From Akkermansiaceae bacterium UBA7890 (GTDB lineage: Bacteria; Verrucomicrobiota; Verrucomicrobiia; Verrucomicrobiales; Akkermansiaceae): a stretch of 20,192 nt of DNA. A model generated the notes under the pieces. That model saw only the letters and a list, made by a program, of their open reading frames with translations, ran no database searches and was not told the DNA's origin. Shown here piece by piece: positions 6,550 to 14,428 of this stretch (its first letter is position 1; every line of letters begins with the position of its first letter). Both the position numbers and the translations under genes were made by a program. The stretch is from NCBI GenBank assembly GCA_002501065.1, contig DLRK01000010.1, forward strand, positions 852 through 21,043, given 5' to 3'.

Positions 6550-8873
6550 TTCCTGCCCGCCTTCAGCTTGCCGGTCAGGTCCTGGTCCCACTCGAAGCGG
6601 TAATCATTGAACCACCACAGCTTCCCCTGTTTCCGGTAGCCGGCCTCCTCGCCGTTGAGATAGAGCCAGCACTCGTTGAAGAGGCCGGGTAAGCGGAGGT
6701 GGAGGGAAGCGGAGGATTCGCCGGCGGGCAGATCGACCTCGCAGCGATACCAGAGGTCGCCGGTAAAGCTCTGTCCATCGGGATGGAGGACGCCCTGAGC
6801 CTGAGCGTAGGAATCGGAGCGCAACATCCCCCATTGGTCTCCCGGGTAGTTCTTGCGGTTTTCCAGGCCATACCTGGCCTTGTGGGTATTCCAGTAGGAC
6901 AGGTCCGGCTCCCTGGTATGAAAACCGCGCTGCAGCCCCTCACGACCGGGATCACGTCGGAAAGCCCACTCGAGAGGCAGTTTCGCGATGAGTTCACCAC
7001 GACGTCCATCGGTGAATGAAATCAGTTCGCGATACTGATTCACTTCTCCCGGCCACCAGGGCGTCCCCTCACCTTCCAGGCGCGTGGTGGTGAAAATGCC
7101 TCCCAGGGCGGTCATGGCATCGCGCGCCTTCAAGCCCCGTTCCCCCGCCTCGACCGCTGATGCGTAATCGACTTCGGTCGCCGCAGCCCTGACCATCGCC
7201 ATGTAGGCCTCGATAATATTGTAGCTGATGCGCGTAAATTCCATCCGGCGCACATAGAGCTTCTCATTCGCAGTCAGCTCCCTTCCCCGGATCTGAATGC
7301 CGCCGATGATCCGTTCCGCTTCCTCCAGGTTTCTCTTCAGCTGAACCAGGACCCGGGGAGTGTAAACCGCCGGTGCAACGAAGTGCTCATGCTCGGTACA
7401 GATGGTAGTGCTCCAGGCATCATAAATGGCGGACCAGTAGGCCTCCATGGGCTTCGCGGCCGGACCGTAGAACTTCGGATAAAACTCTCCCAACAGAACA
7501 TCAACGTCTTCGTCAGGATTCCACAGCAGGCGGGCGCGGAGGTGCAGATTGAGAAAGGTGGTGGCAAAGGCACCCCGGCTCTCAGTATTGACCCCGAGGA
7601 TGCCGGCCTTTCGATAGTGCGCCACATCCCGGCGGAAGGCCTGGTGGGACGGATTGGGGATGTCGCGCCAGACAAGCATCCCCTGGTCATAATCGTAGAT
7701 ACACAACCGGCCCTGCATCACCTTGGCCCAACCGTCAACCATCTCTCTGTATTCCTGCTTCGGGGGTGACCGCGGATCGCCGATCCCGTGGATCGGATCG
7801 ATGTCGATGGGTGCCAGCTCGCAGAAGAGCGATCGTTCCGCCGTCATCGGGCGCACCGGCGGCAACGTCATGTTGGCATAAGCGAGGAAGCCGATCCGGC
7901 CCCTGCTTTCGGGATACTTGTCCTGAAGAATCCGCGCCACGTTGTTGTAGAGTTCCAGCATCGGGTCGGTCACCGACCAGCGCATGAAGTACTTGTCCCA
8001 CTGCAGCTTCATCAGTGCGCGGTCCCCGGAATACTGGGAATCATACGACCCGTCCTCCATCCCGAGTGAGAACGCTCCCCCGGCGGCATAGGTCTTCTCG
8101 ACCTGACCGGCCACGTGCCGGGCGGTTTCCGGAGCCGTGATGGGGAAACTGAAGATTCCCTTGCCGAGACCCCGGGTGAACTTTCCCAGGGCGTGGCCGC
8201 TTGGCGGCAGGAGGCGACGTCCCGTCATCATGTTGCGGGCCTGGAACTCGCTGGCACCCGAGCTGTCACCGTTCCACGAAATCCAGTAGGAACGGATCTC
8301 GAAGGGCGAGGAATAGGTGTGGCTCAGCTCCCCGACTTTCAACTCGGACTCCTCCGGGATGCACTCGCCGAAGTCCGTGGGCAGGTACCACCGGCAACCC
8401 CAGCGGCGGAGAAGTTCCGCCACCGCAAAGTAGTGGCTGGAATCGTTGTTGCCCGCCAGGAACACCCGGTTTCCTTCCCGGCGCAGGACAATGCCGTCGG
8501 TTCTCAGGTGAGGGTTCTTCTTGGTCACTGAAGCGAGTTCAGCGCGGAGATCCTCCCGTGCGCGAATCGCTTCCCTGCCGATGATGACCAGTGGTGTGTC
8601 CGCCCCTTCCAGTGCCGCATCAATCTTCTCGCGCTCCCTGACAACGGGCACCCTGGCCCCGCTCATGCGTTCAATGTAGTGAGCGAGATCCATGGCTGCC
8701 TGCGCTTCCCTTGGACCGGCTTCCGGTGACAACAATATCCCGGCCCTGCTCGTCCCATCGGAGGCGATGATCAGATCGGCCGCACCCGATCTTCCCGCCA
8801 CCGCAGCTTCCGCACCGGAGAGCCCGGACGCGAGCAGTAACGCGGTGAACATGGCGGCAGGAGCTTGTCTCAT
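6456..8873 (-). CDS. Secreted DUF4838-domain protein, glycosidase-like
   Basis: An 805-residue protein. I start it at ATG 8873, which directly precedes a signal peptide (MRQAPAAMFTALLLASG, cleavage near GAEA/AV); a GTG at 8906 would add 11 residues with no better support. After the signal comes a domain like the N-terminal domain of alpha-glucuronidases (AMDLAHYIERMSGARVP, PLVIIGREA, YFAVAELLRRWGCRWYLP). The central DUF4838 barrel includes IRSYWISWNG, IGFLAYANMTLPP, LCIYDYDQGM and GILGVNTESRGAFAT. The last 100 residues look like a beta-sandwich (LWYRCEVDLPAGE, CWLYLNGEEAG, NTVTLRCNCEHHFGGMFRR). DUF4838 proteins are common in PVC and Bacteroidetes carbohydrate loci and are thought to act on glycans, but no reaction is established. 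The 3' end is duplicated at 3673-3770. Confidence 0.88.
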   Translation of the reverse strand: MRQAPAAMFTALLLASGLSGAEAAVAGRSGAADLIIASDGTSRAGILLSPEAGPREAQAAMDLAHYIERMSGARVPVVREREKIDAALEGADTPLVIIGREAIRAREDLRAELASVTKKNPHLRTDGIVLRREGNRVFLAGNNDSSHYFAVAELLRRWGCRWYLPTDFGECIPEESELKVGELSHTYSSPFEIRSYWISWNGDSSGASEFQARNMMTGRRLLPPSGHALGKFTRGLGKGIFSFPITAPETARHVAGQVEKTYAAGGAFSLGMEDGSYDSQYSGDRALMKLQWDKYFMRWSVTDPMLELYNNVARILQDKYPESRGRIGFLAYANMTLPPVRPMTAERSLFCELAPIDIDPIHGIGDPRSPPKQEYREMVDGWAKVMQGRLCIYDYDQGMLVWRDIPNPSHQAFRRDVAHYRKAGILGVNTESRGAFATTFLNLHLRARLLWNPDEDVDVLLGEFYPKFYGPAAKPMEAYWSAIYDAWSTTICTEHEHFVAPAVYTPRVLVQLKRNLEEAERIIGGIQIRGRELTANEKLYVRRMEFTRISYNIIEAYMAMVRAAATEVDYASAVEAGERGLKARDAMTALGGIFTTTRLEGEGTPWWPGEVNQYRELISFTDGRRGELIAKLPLEWAFRRDPGREGLQRGFHTREPDLSYWNTHKARYGLENRKNYPGDQWGMLRSDSYAQAQGVLHPDGQSFTGDLWYRCEVDLPAGESSASLHLRLPGLFNECWLYLNGEEAGYRKQGKLWWFNDYRFEWDQDLTGKLKAGRNTVTLRCNCEHHFGGMFRRPFLYRKAPGKDK

Positions 8874-8949
8874 GGATGGTGTCGGAGGGGCGTCAGGGAA
8901 ACCCACCGGCCTGCAGGATCCCGTTGAAAACGAGCAATCGCTTCATCTC

Positions 8950-9045
8950 TCAATCTGACCAGAAGGCAGCTTGCAGACCCGGATGGGCAGCTTGGACCAT
9001 GAACAGAACAGCGAACACAGCAGTGGTGAATTTATTGTGCTTCAT
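8950..9045 (-). CDS. Possible 31-residue secreted peptide
   Basis: ATG at 9045 opens a 31-codon frame. It starts MKHNKFTTAVFAVLFMVQAA, a textbook signal-peptide shape of basic start and hydrophobic core, then LQA before AFWSD and a TGA. It lies in the 223-bp gap between the ABC permease and DUF4838 genes, in the same direction. The bases just upstream are A-rich (CTACAAAAAACGAAG) with no strong Shine-Dalgarno. It may be a small exported peptide, or the stump of a longer secreted protein lost by truncation. A second tiny frame (MKRLLVFNG, 18 codons) follows within 3 bases. No homologue is recognised. Confidence 0.3.
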   Translation of the reverse strand: MKHNKFTTAVFAVLFMVQAAHPGLQAAFWSD

Positions 9046-9096
9046 CTTCGTTTTTTGTAGCTGATTACCCGGGACCATCCCAGACGCGATTCTCTT

Positions 9097-10800
9097 TCAT
9101 TTCGTCCTCAACGACTGCCACAACCAGTGGATGAGGCGCAGTGTCAGGATCGTTCCCACAAACTGCCAGAACCAGAAGGCCCGCGGCAGGGACCGCATGA
9201 TGTCGGCTCCCACATCCGTCATCGGCAGCATCACCCCCGACGCATACATCGGCGCCATCACCGGAGAGATCCCCATCAACCACGTCGCCACCACGCTGAA
9301 TCCCATCGTGCCCAGGATCGAGCCCACCATGATCGGAACCACTCCAATGAAAATCACCGCCATGCCCGCCGCCCGGGGTCCGCGCCCCTCGAGGAGGGCA
9401 TGAAAACCAAGGCCTCCCGTCGCCATCACCAGCAGGAAAGCTGCAATCGCCATCGTCGGCAGCTCTTGCCCGGGGAACCAGCGCGACTCGACCAGTTCCT
9501 TCGCAAAGACGTGCCATCCCACCGCCCCCATCCCGACCATCAGAACCAGCCAGGGAAAGGCGGTGGCCGGATCCGAGACCGGGGAGAAGCGCCGCCTGCC
9601 AAGCTTGCGGATCCTCCGCCACCCCCGCAAACGCGTCTCCGCGTTCGGGGAGATCATCAGCATCATCACCCACAGCATCATCAGGGTCACCAGCCCGTAG
9701 GCGCCGACCATCACCACCGGTTCCCATTCCTCAGGCTGCCAGTCCCCCCCCATCCGGAAGCGCCCCAGAAAACTGTCAAAGCCCCGCGACGGAAAGAGGT
9801 GGCCCGGCTCGATCAGGGGCAGGGCATTACCCAGCAGCACCAGCTGCAACCATCCGAAAAAACCCGTCGCCCACACCTTGCCAAGAAGATGCGATTCCGC
9901 CCGCCGCCAACGCCGCCATAACATCACTGTCATGGTCAGGATCAGCACCCCCTGCGACAACAGGGTGAAGGCCGCCTGCGGAAAATCGAGATTGAAGAAC
10001 TTCGCGCTGGGCAGGAGCTGCTGCAACGTCTGGGCGGTGGCCCCCGCATCCCGTGGAATCAGGTGCGGATAGCATTCCTCGAAGACCGGCATGATGGTGA
10101 GGTATTTGAAGTAGGCCAGGCCGAACTTCGCCAGCTGCGGGATCACGGTGTAGAGCAAAAAGATCGCTCCCATCGACACCAGGAAGGCCCAGCGCTTGTT
10201 CTTCACCACCGTCCCCGCCAACAACCCGGTCAGGTGATACAGCACCCCCGCGGTGAAAAAGATCCCGTAAAGCTGCAACGCGATGCCCAGCGGCACCTGG
10301 CCCCGCCACAGCGACCACAGGCTGAAGGGCATCGTGACCAGCACCAGCACGTACTCCCGGATCGGCAGGCCGAACAGGTAGCCCAGCACCTTGGCCAGCG
10401 GCGACATCGGAGCCAGCCGCTGGTAGTCGAGCACGCCCTCGTCCGCCTCCGCCGTCATCCCACCGGCCACCTGCCCGGTTCCCAGCAGGAACAGAATGAC
10501 CCCCTGGAAAATGAGCAACGCGATCAGCGGGGTGCGCTCCGCATCCACCAGGTCCATTCCCTCCCAGCGCAACATCCCCTGCCGGATAATGAAAAAGAGG
10601 AATCCCGAAATCAGCAGCGAGATCAGTATCCACAGTGAGAGGCCCCGCAACCGCAGACGCGACCGGCAATACCGACGGAAAATCGGGTTGGCCCAGATCT
10701 TCCATGTCGGCACTCCCGAACCCCGGAGCGGAGGCGGCTTCCCGGGCAGGGAAATTTCCGGAAGCGGTTTGTCGGTGGGATTTTCTTGTTCGTCCATCAT
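9097..10800 (-). CDS. ABC-2-type transporter permease
   Basis: A 567-residue integral membrane protein with a charged, proline-rich cytoplasmic N-terminus and about twelve hydrophobic segments, for example SLLISGFLFFIIRQG, LIALLIFQGVILFLLGTG, GIALQLYGIFFTAGVLYHL, FLVSMGAIFLLYTVIPQL, LVTLMMLWVMMLMI, AIAAFLLVMATGGLGF and FWQFVGTILTLRLIHW. After the second segment TAEADEGVLDYQRLAPMSP resembles the coupling region of ABC-2 permeases, which hold the exporter's membrane path. Its ATG overlaps the stop of the ATPase gene by four bases (ATGA), so the two are translationally coupled. Twelve segments suggest a fused or double-length permease that could pair with two ATPase copies. The transported substrate is unknown. 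Confidence 0.85.
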   Translation of the reverse strand: MMDEQENPTDKPLPEISLPGKPPPLRGSGVPTWKIWANPIFRRYCRSRLRLRGLSLWILISLLISGFLFFIIRQGMLRWEGMDLVDAERTPLIALLIFQGVILFLLGTGQVAGGMTAEADEGVLDYQRLAPMSPLAKVLGYLFGLPIREYVLVLVTMPFSLWSLWRGQVPLGIALQLYGIFFTAGVLYHLTGLLAGTVVKNKRWAFLVSMGAIFLLYTVIPQLAKFGLAYFKYLTIMPVFEECYPHLIPRDAGATAQTLQQLLPSAKFFNLDFPQAAFTLLSQGVLILTMTVMLWRRWRRAESHLLGKVWATGFFGWLQLVLLGNALPLIEPGHLFPSRGFDSFLGRFRMGGDWQPEEWEPVVMVGAYGLVTLMMLWVMMLMISPNAETRLRGWRRIRKLGRRRFSPVSDPATAFPWLVLMVGMGAVGWHVFAKELVESRWFPGQELPTMAIAAFLLVMATGGLGFHALLEGRGPRAAGMAVIFIGVVPIMVGSILGTMGFSVVATWLMGISPVMAPMYASGVMLPMTDVGADIMRSLPRAFWFWQFVGTILTLRLIHWLWQSLRTK

Positions 10801-11753
10801 GCTTCCCGGTTCCCTTCCGCCACCTCCACGAGGATCTGCTCGAACGACGACCCGCGTGCCTCGAAGGTCTTCACCCGCAGGCCCGCCGACACCATGGCCG
10901 CCAGCAGATCCGCCTGGCCGTCGTTGTCGCCCTTGAATCCGAAACGCACCTCCTCCTCGTCGCGCTCCACGTCATGCACCCCCTCGCAGGCCGCAAGCCA
11001 CGTCAGCAGACCATCCTGACCGTTGACCATCGTGACACACAGCTGCCGGTCCGACCTTCCCAGCTCACCCCGCACCTCGTCCTCGGTTCCCGACGACAGG
11101 ATCAGCCCCTGGTTCATCACGCAGAGCATTGAGCACATCTCCGCCAGCTCGCTCAGGATGTGCGAACTCACCAGCACCGTGGCCCCGTCCGCCGCCAGCT
11201 TCTGCAGGGCGAGGCGCAATTCCCGCCGCGACAGGGGGTCCAGTCCGCTCGCTGGCTCGTCGAGAATCAGGACCTGGGGCCGGTGCAGAAGCGTCTTGGC
11301 CAGCACCAGACGCTGGGTCTGGCCACGCGACAGTGCCTTGCACCACGCCTCGCGTTTATCCAGCAGATTGACGATTCCCAGGCACTCCTCGACCCGCTCC
11401 CGGCGCGCTGTCCGCCCACCCAGCGCGTGCGTGTCGGCATGAAAGTCGAGAAACTCCCACACCTTCAAATCCGAAGGCACCGGCGCCAAGTCCGGCATGT
11501 AGCCCATGATCCGCCGCGCTGCGGACGTCGACTCCAGCACGTCGTAGCCCGCCACCATCACCTCCCCGTAGGTCGGCTCCATCAGCGTCGCCAGCACCTT
11601 GAAGGTGCTAGTCTTCCCCGCCCCGTTCGGCCCCACCAGCCCACAGACCACCCCATACGGAATCGACAGACTCACGTCATTCACCGCGATGAAATCACCG
11701 TAGTCGACCCGCAGGTCACGGATCTCGATCGCGCTCCCGGTCACCTCCCTCAT
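10797..11753 (-). CDS. ABC transporter ATP-binding protein
   Basis: A 318-residue ATPase with all nucleotide-binding motifs: Walker A GPNGAGKT at 41-48, signature LSRGQTQRL at 141-149, Walker B VLILDEP at 161-167 with D-loop SGLDP, and switch histidine H198 in VLVSSHILSEL. The Q-loop position reads GYMPDLAP (84-91), with Asp where Gln is usual; several ABC-2 exporter ATPases of PVC and related bacteria share GYMPD. A C-terminal extension of about 100 residues follows the core, as in DrrA/CcmA-type exporter ATPases. Its ATG overlaps the upstream gene's stop by one base (TGATG) and its own stop overlaps the permease start, so this is the middle gene of a three-gene operon. It powers export of an unknown substrate. 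Confidence 0.93.
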   Translation of the reverse strand: MREVTGSAIEIRDLRVDYGDFIAVNDVSLSIPYGVVCGLVGPNGAGKTSTFKVLATLMEPTYGEVMVAGYDVLESTSAARRIMGYMPDLAPVPSDLKVWEFLDFHADTHALGGRTARRERVEECLGIVNLLDKREAWCKALSRGQTQRLVLAKTLLHRPQVLILDEPASGLDPLSRRELRLALQKLAADGATVLVSSHILSELAEMCSMLCVMNQGLILSSGTEDEVRGELGRSDRQLCVTMVNGQDGLLTWLAACEGVHDVERDEEEVRFGFKGDNDGQADLLAAMVSAGLRVKTFEARGSSFEQILVEVAEGNREA

Positions 11754-12694
11754 CAGAAACCCGCGTCGTCAAGGAGATCCCAGTCGCGCGGCAGCTTCAT
11801 GCCCATCCGCCGCATCTCACGCTCCGCCTCCAGTCGGCGCTCCTCCTGATACTCCCTGTAGCGGTCCAGTTGATCCGGCCGCAACACCCGGCGGATCGCC
11901 TCATCCCGCGCCCGGCCCTCCAGCCGGCCGGTGTCGCCCCCCATCCCGTCAAATTCCATGCCGGGATCGTAGCGCCGCGACCCCCGCGCCATCACTGCGA
12001 ACATCCCGTCCAGCTGGTTCTCGTCCAGATCCACCACCTCGTCGAGTCTGTGCAGCCGCCGGTTCGCCTCGTCCTGCACGCTGTCCACCCGCCCCTGCAG
12101 GCGCTCCGCCTTGAATGCCGCCAGTTCCTCACTCTGAAGCCGGGTCTCCATGAAGGCATCCAGACCGCGCTCCGAATCTTCGTTCATCTCCATGACACGC
12201 ACAAAATCCACGAAGCCGGTCGTCTCACTGTTGATCATGTCATGGAAGGCCCGGGCATTCTCCTCCTCCCTCTTCCGGAACCACTCCTTCAACTCCACCT
12301 GCCCCTCGTCCGACAGGTGGTATTCCCGGGCATAGTGCCCCGCCAATGAGTCGAACCGCTCCTCCTGCTCCACCATCCGCATCCGGTCAAACAGGGGCGC
12401 CATGTCCCGCATCCACGGCTTCATCGTCCAGAAGACATCGTCGAGGCTCACATCCCGGCCCTCCCTGATGTCCTCCGCGATCGAGCGTATCCCGTCCCGC
12501 ACCGTCCGATTGCTCCCCGGACCGTAGTTTGCCTCGTACCTGGACAACTCCCTCCGCGTCACCCGCAACTCACCCTGCAATTTCTCCACCTTTTCCTCCG
12601 TCGATCCCTCTTCCGGCGGCATGCTCTGCTGAAACAGAATCGCCCCCACCACTCCCACCGCCAAACCGATCACAAGCCCAAGATACTGGCGCAT
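11753..12694 (-). CDS. Membrane-anchored coiled-coil protein of unknown function, ABC-operon partner
   Basis: A 313-residue protein not assignable to a named family. An N-terminal hydrophobic segment (YLGLVIGLAVGVVGAILF, residues 4-21) is a signal anchor. A coiled-coil-like stretch follows (EEKVEKLQGELRVTRRELSR), then a long charged helical region rich in Arg, Glu and Met. Near the C-terminus RVLRPDQLDRYREYQEERR is reminiscent of the LTxxQ helix of Spy/CpxP-type periplasmic proteins. AAGG six bases before ATG 12694 is a reasonable ribosome-binding site. It is the first gene of the operon and overlaps the ATPase by one base, so it probably works with the exporter, perhaps as a periplasmic sensor, adaptor or chaperone. 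That role is inference. Confidence 0.85.
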   Translation of the reverse strand: MRQYLGLVIGLAVGVVGAILFQQSMPPEEGSTEEKVEKLQGELRVTRRELSRYEANYGPGSNRTVRDGIRSIAEDIREGRDVSLDDVFWTMKPWMRDMAPLFDRMRMVEQEERFDSLAGHYAREYHLSDEGQVELKEWFRKREEENARAFHDMINSETTGFVDFVRVMEMNEDSERGLDAFMETRLQSEELAAFKAERLQGRVDSVQDEANRRLHRLDEVVDLDENQLDGMFAVMARGSRRYDPGMEFDGMGGDTGRLEGRARDEAIRRVLRPDQLDRYREYQEERRLEAEREMRRMGMKLPRDWDLLDDAGF

Positions 12695-12836
12695 GCGGCA
12701 CCTTCAGCGATTTCCGGTGGAACACAAGGAACAAGACCCCCCCCATCAGGGGCGTACCCGAACCCAAGGCAGGGCTCCCACATCCTGTTTTCAATAGCCC
12801 ACTACGCTACCCCCCAAACCCCATCCGGCTGCCGAA

Positions 12837-12865
12837 TTGACGTCCCGGGTCGGGCTCCCTATCCT
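12837..12865 (+). promoter_or_regulatory. Sigma70-type promoter of the DUF5722 gene
   Basis: TTGACG (12837-12842), a 17-base spacer and TATCCT (12860-12865) match five of six -35 and four of six -10 consensus bases at ideal spacing. Transcription would start near 12872, about 215 bases before the DUF5722 ATG and only a few bases before the ATG of a small open frame at 12876. Confidence 0.5.
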
Positions 12866-12875
12866 TGCCTGTGGC

Positions 12876-13079
12876 ATGCTTGAAAGCGCTCACGGTTCCG
12901 GGGAACAGACCGATTTTGCCTCCTGGAAAGCCAGTGAACCCGGCCGGAGACCTGCAGCAGAAAATCAGCATCTGTATTGGGAGCTCGTCAGGCAGATCGT
13001 TTCCCCCCAAGCACCCGGTCGCATGATCCCGGGACTACGACGAACTGGCGGTAACACCCGGGACCCGCTTACCCGATAG
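12876..13079 (+). CDS. Possible 67-residue upstream reading frame
   Basis: ATG at 12876 starts a frame (MLESAHGSGEQTDFASW...) of 67 codons that ends in TAG, 7 bases before the DUF5722 ATG. It begins about 4 bases after the predicted transcription start, so it would be nearly leaderless. The product is polar, with no signal peptide, domain or recognised relative. Codon choice alone cannot separate it from a chance frame in GC-rich DNA. Its best support is position: just after a good promoter and ending just before the next gene. Confidence 0.2.
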   Translation: MLESAHGSGEQTDFASWKASEPGRRPAAENQHLYWELVRQIVSPQAPGRMIPGLRRTGGNTRDPLTR

Positions 13080-13086
13080 CCCTCCC

Positions 13087-14346
13087 ATGTTTCGCGCTCT
13101 ATTGGTCCTTGTTTGCCTGCATGAATGCCTCGCGGCCGAATCGCGCCACGTGGAAACCTACCCCACGGCTGCCTCGAAAAAGGGTCTGCAGGTGGAGATG
13201 ACCGAAAACGCCCTCTCCCTCGGCGTGAAGCATGCCGCCCTGAACGTGAACCTGAGCCAACTTGTCGATCCGGCACGCGATTCCGGCGAACCAAGCTGGA
13301 AAGACAACGGAAAGACCTTTCACTTCAAAGCCTCCGCCCTTGGTCACCTTGATGGGCAGATCAAGGCGCTCTCAGACCACGGGGTGATCGTGAACCTCAT
13401 CATTCTCGCTTACCGTTCCGGCAATGAGCTGATCGACCGCCTCATGCTCCATCCTGACTTCGACGCCAAGGCTCCCAACCGTCTCGGCGCCTTCAACTGT
13501 TCCACTGCCGACGGGCGGGAGTGGTTTGCGGCAACGTTGGGATTCCTCGCCGAACGCTGGTCACGGCCCGATCGCAGGTATGGACGCGCCGTGGGTTACA
13601 TTATCGGGAACGAAGTGAATTCCCACTGGTGGTGGAGCAACTGCGGAAAGACGACCTTCGACGAGTTTGCCGGCGACTACCTGCGGACTGTTCGGCTGGC
13701 ACACGGGGCGGTGCGTCGGCAGTCCTCCTGCGCCCGTGTCTACCTTTCGCTCGATCATCATTGGAACATCCGCTATGGCGCCGGCAATGAGGAACAGTCC
13801 TTCCCGGGACGATTGCTGGTCGATTATTTCGCGAAGAAGGCAACCGACATCGACTGGCACCTCGCCTACCATCCCTACCCGGAAAACTTGTTCGAACCAC
13901 GCTTCTGGAACGACAGGACCACCAGGATTTCGCCTGACACGCCCCGGATCACTTTCAAGAACCTCGAAATCCTGACCGAATACCTTGCTAAAGACGATCT
14001 TCTCTACCAGGGCAGGCGCAGACGGATCATCCTCAGCGAACAAGGCTTCCACACCCCCGACGGCCCTGATGGGGAGACCATTCAGGCCGCCGCCTACTGC
14101 TATGCCTATCGCCGCGTCTCCGCCCTTGAGGGCATCGATTCGTTCATTCTGCACCGTCATGTCGACCACCCTCACGAAGGTGGCCTGCGGCTGGGCCTGC
14201 TTCGGCGGGACGGCGATGCACGGCCAAAGAAACGCATTTACGACTGCTTTCTCCATGCAGATCAGGAGGACTGGCGTGAGGCTTTCGCCTTTGCGCTCCC
14301 GGTCATCGGTCTCAAAGCGTGGCCGACCGATGTGAGTGGACCGTAA
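13087..14346 (+). CDS. Secreted DUF5722 TIM-barrel protein, glycosidase-like
   Basis: A 419-residue protein with a short signal peptide (MFRALLVLVCLHECLAA, cleavage near 17). The body has the order expected of DUF5722 and of clan-A glycoside hydrolases: KHAALNVNLSQLV at 48-60, GVIVNLIILAYRSGNELI at 99-116, GRAVGYIIGNEVNSHWWW ending at 183 (candidate acid E176), VYLSLDHHWN at 218-227, WHLAYHPYPENLF at 257-269 and RIILSEQGFHTP at 313-324 (candidate nucleophile E318). The two Glu residues at strand ends with NE and SEQG contexts are typical of retaining glycosidases, but no substrate is established for this family. The gene stands alone on the plus strand between two minus-strand operons and is convergent with the SGNH gene 82 bp downstream. 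Confidence 0.88.
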   Translation: MFRALLVLVCLHECLAAESRHVETYPTAASKKGLQVEMTENALSLGVKHAALNVNLSQLVDPARDSGEPSWKDNGKTFHFKASALGHLDGQIKALSDHGVIVNLIILAYRSGNELIDRLMLHPDFDAKAPNRLGAFNCSTADGREWFAATLGFLAERWSRPDRRYGRAVGYIIGNEVNSHWWWSNCGKTTFDEFAGDYLRTVRLAHGAVRRQSSCARVYLSLDHHWNIRYGAGNEEQSFPGRLLVDYFAKKATDIDWHLAYHPYPENLFEPRFWNDRTTRISPDTPRITFKNLEILTEYLAKDDLLYQGRRRRIILSEQGFHTPDGPDGETIQAAAYCYAYRRVSALEGIDSFILHRHVDHPHEGGLRLGLLRRDGDARPKKRIYDCFLHADQEDWREAFAFALPVIGLKAWPTDVSGP

Positions 14347-14428
14347 CCGTTGCCGGGAAATCGCTTCCTCCTCAAGGCCCGGGAACAAGCCCGCAGGTTG
14401 GAGTGAATGGCGGTCCGGTTATTTCCCT

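Larger units (their letters stand above)
12695..13086. other. 392-bp divergent intergenic region
   Basis: It separates the minus-strand ABC operon from the plus-strand DUF5722 gene. On the plus strand it contains a good sigma70-type promoter and a 67-codon open frame, both listed separately. On the minus strand TTGAAA-17-TGCCTT is only a poor promoter match for the ABC operon. An 8-base C-run beside CCCCATCAGGGG at about 12737-12752 can form a short stem. CCCGGGAC occurs twice near 13028 and 13058. No RNA gene seen. Confidence 0.5.

Noticed and set aside
14347..14428. Search for a terminator between the convergent DUF5722 and SGNH genes; a short match to the GGAAA..TTCCTC end of the 46-bp repeat at 14357-14374
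   Set aside because: CCGGG/CCCGG can pair only across a loop of about 20 bases with no T-run, and the repeat match is too short to count as a third copy.
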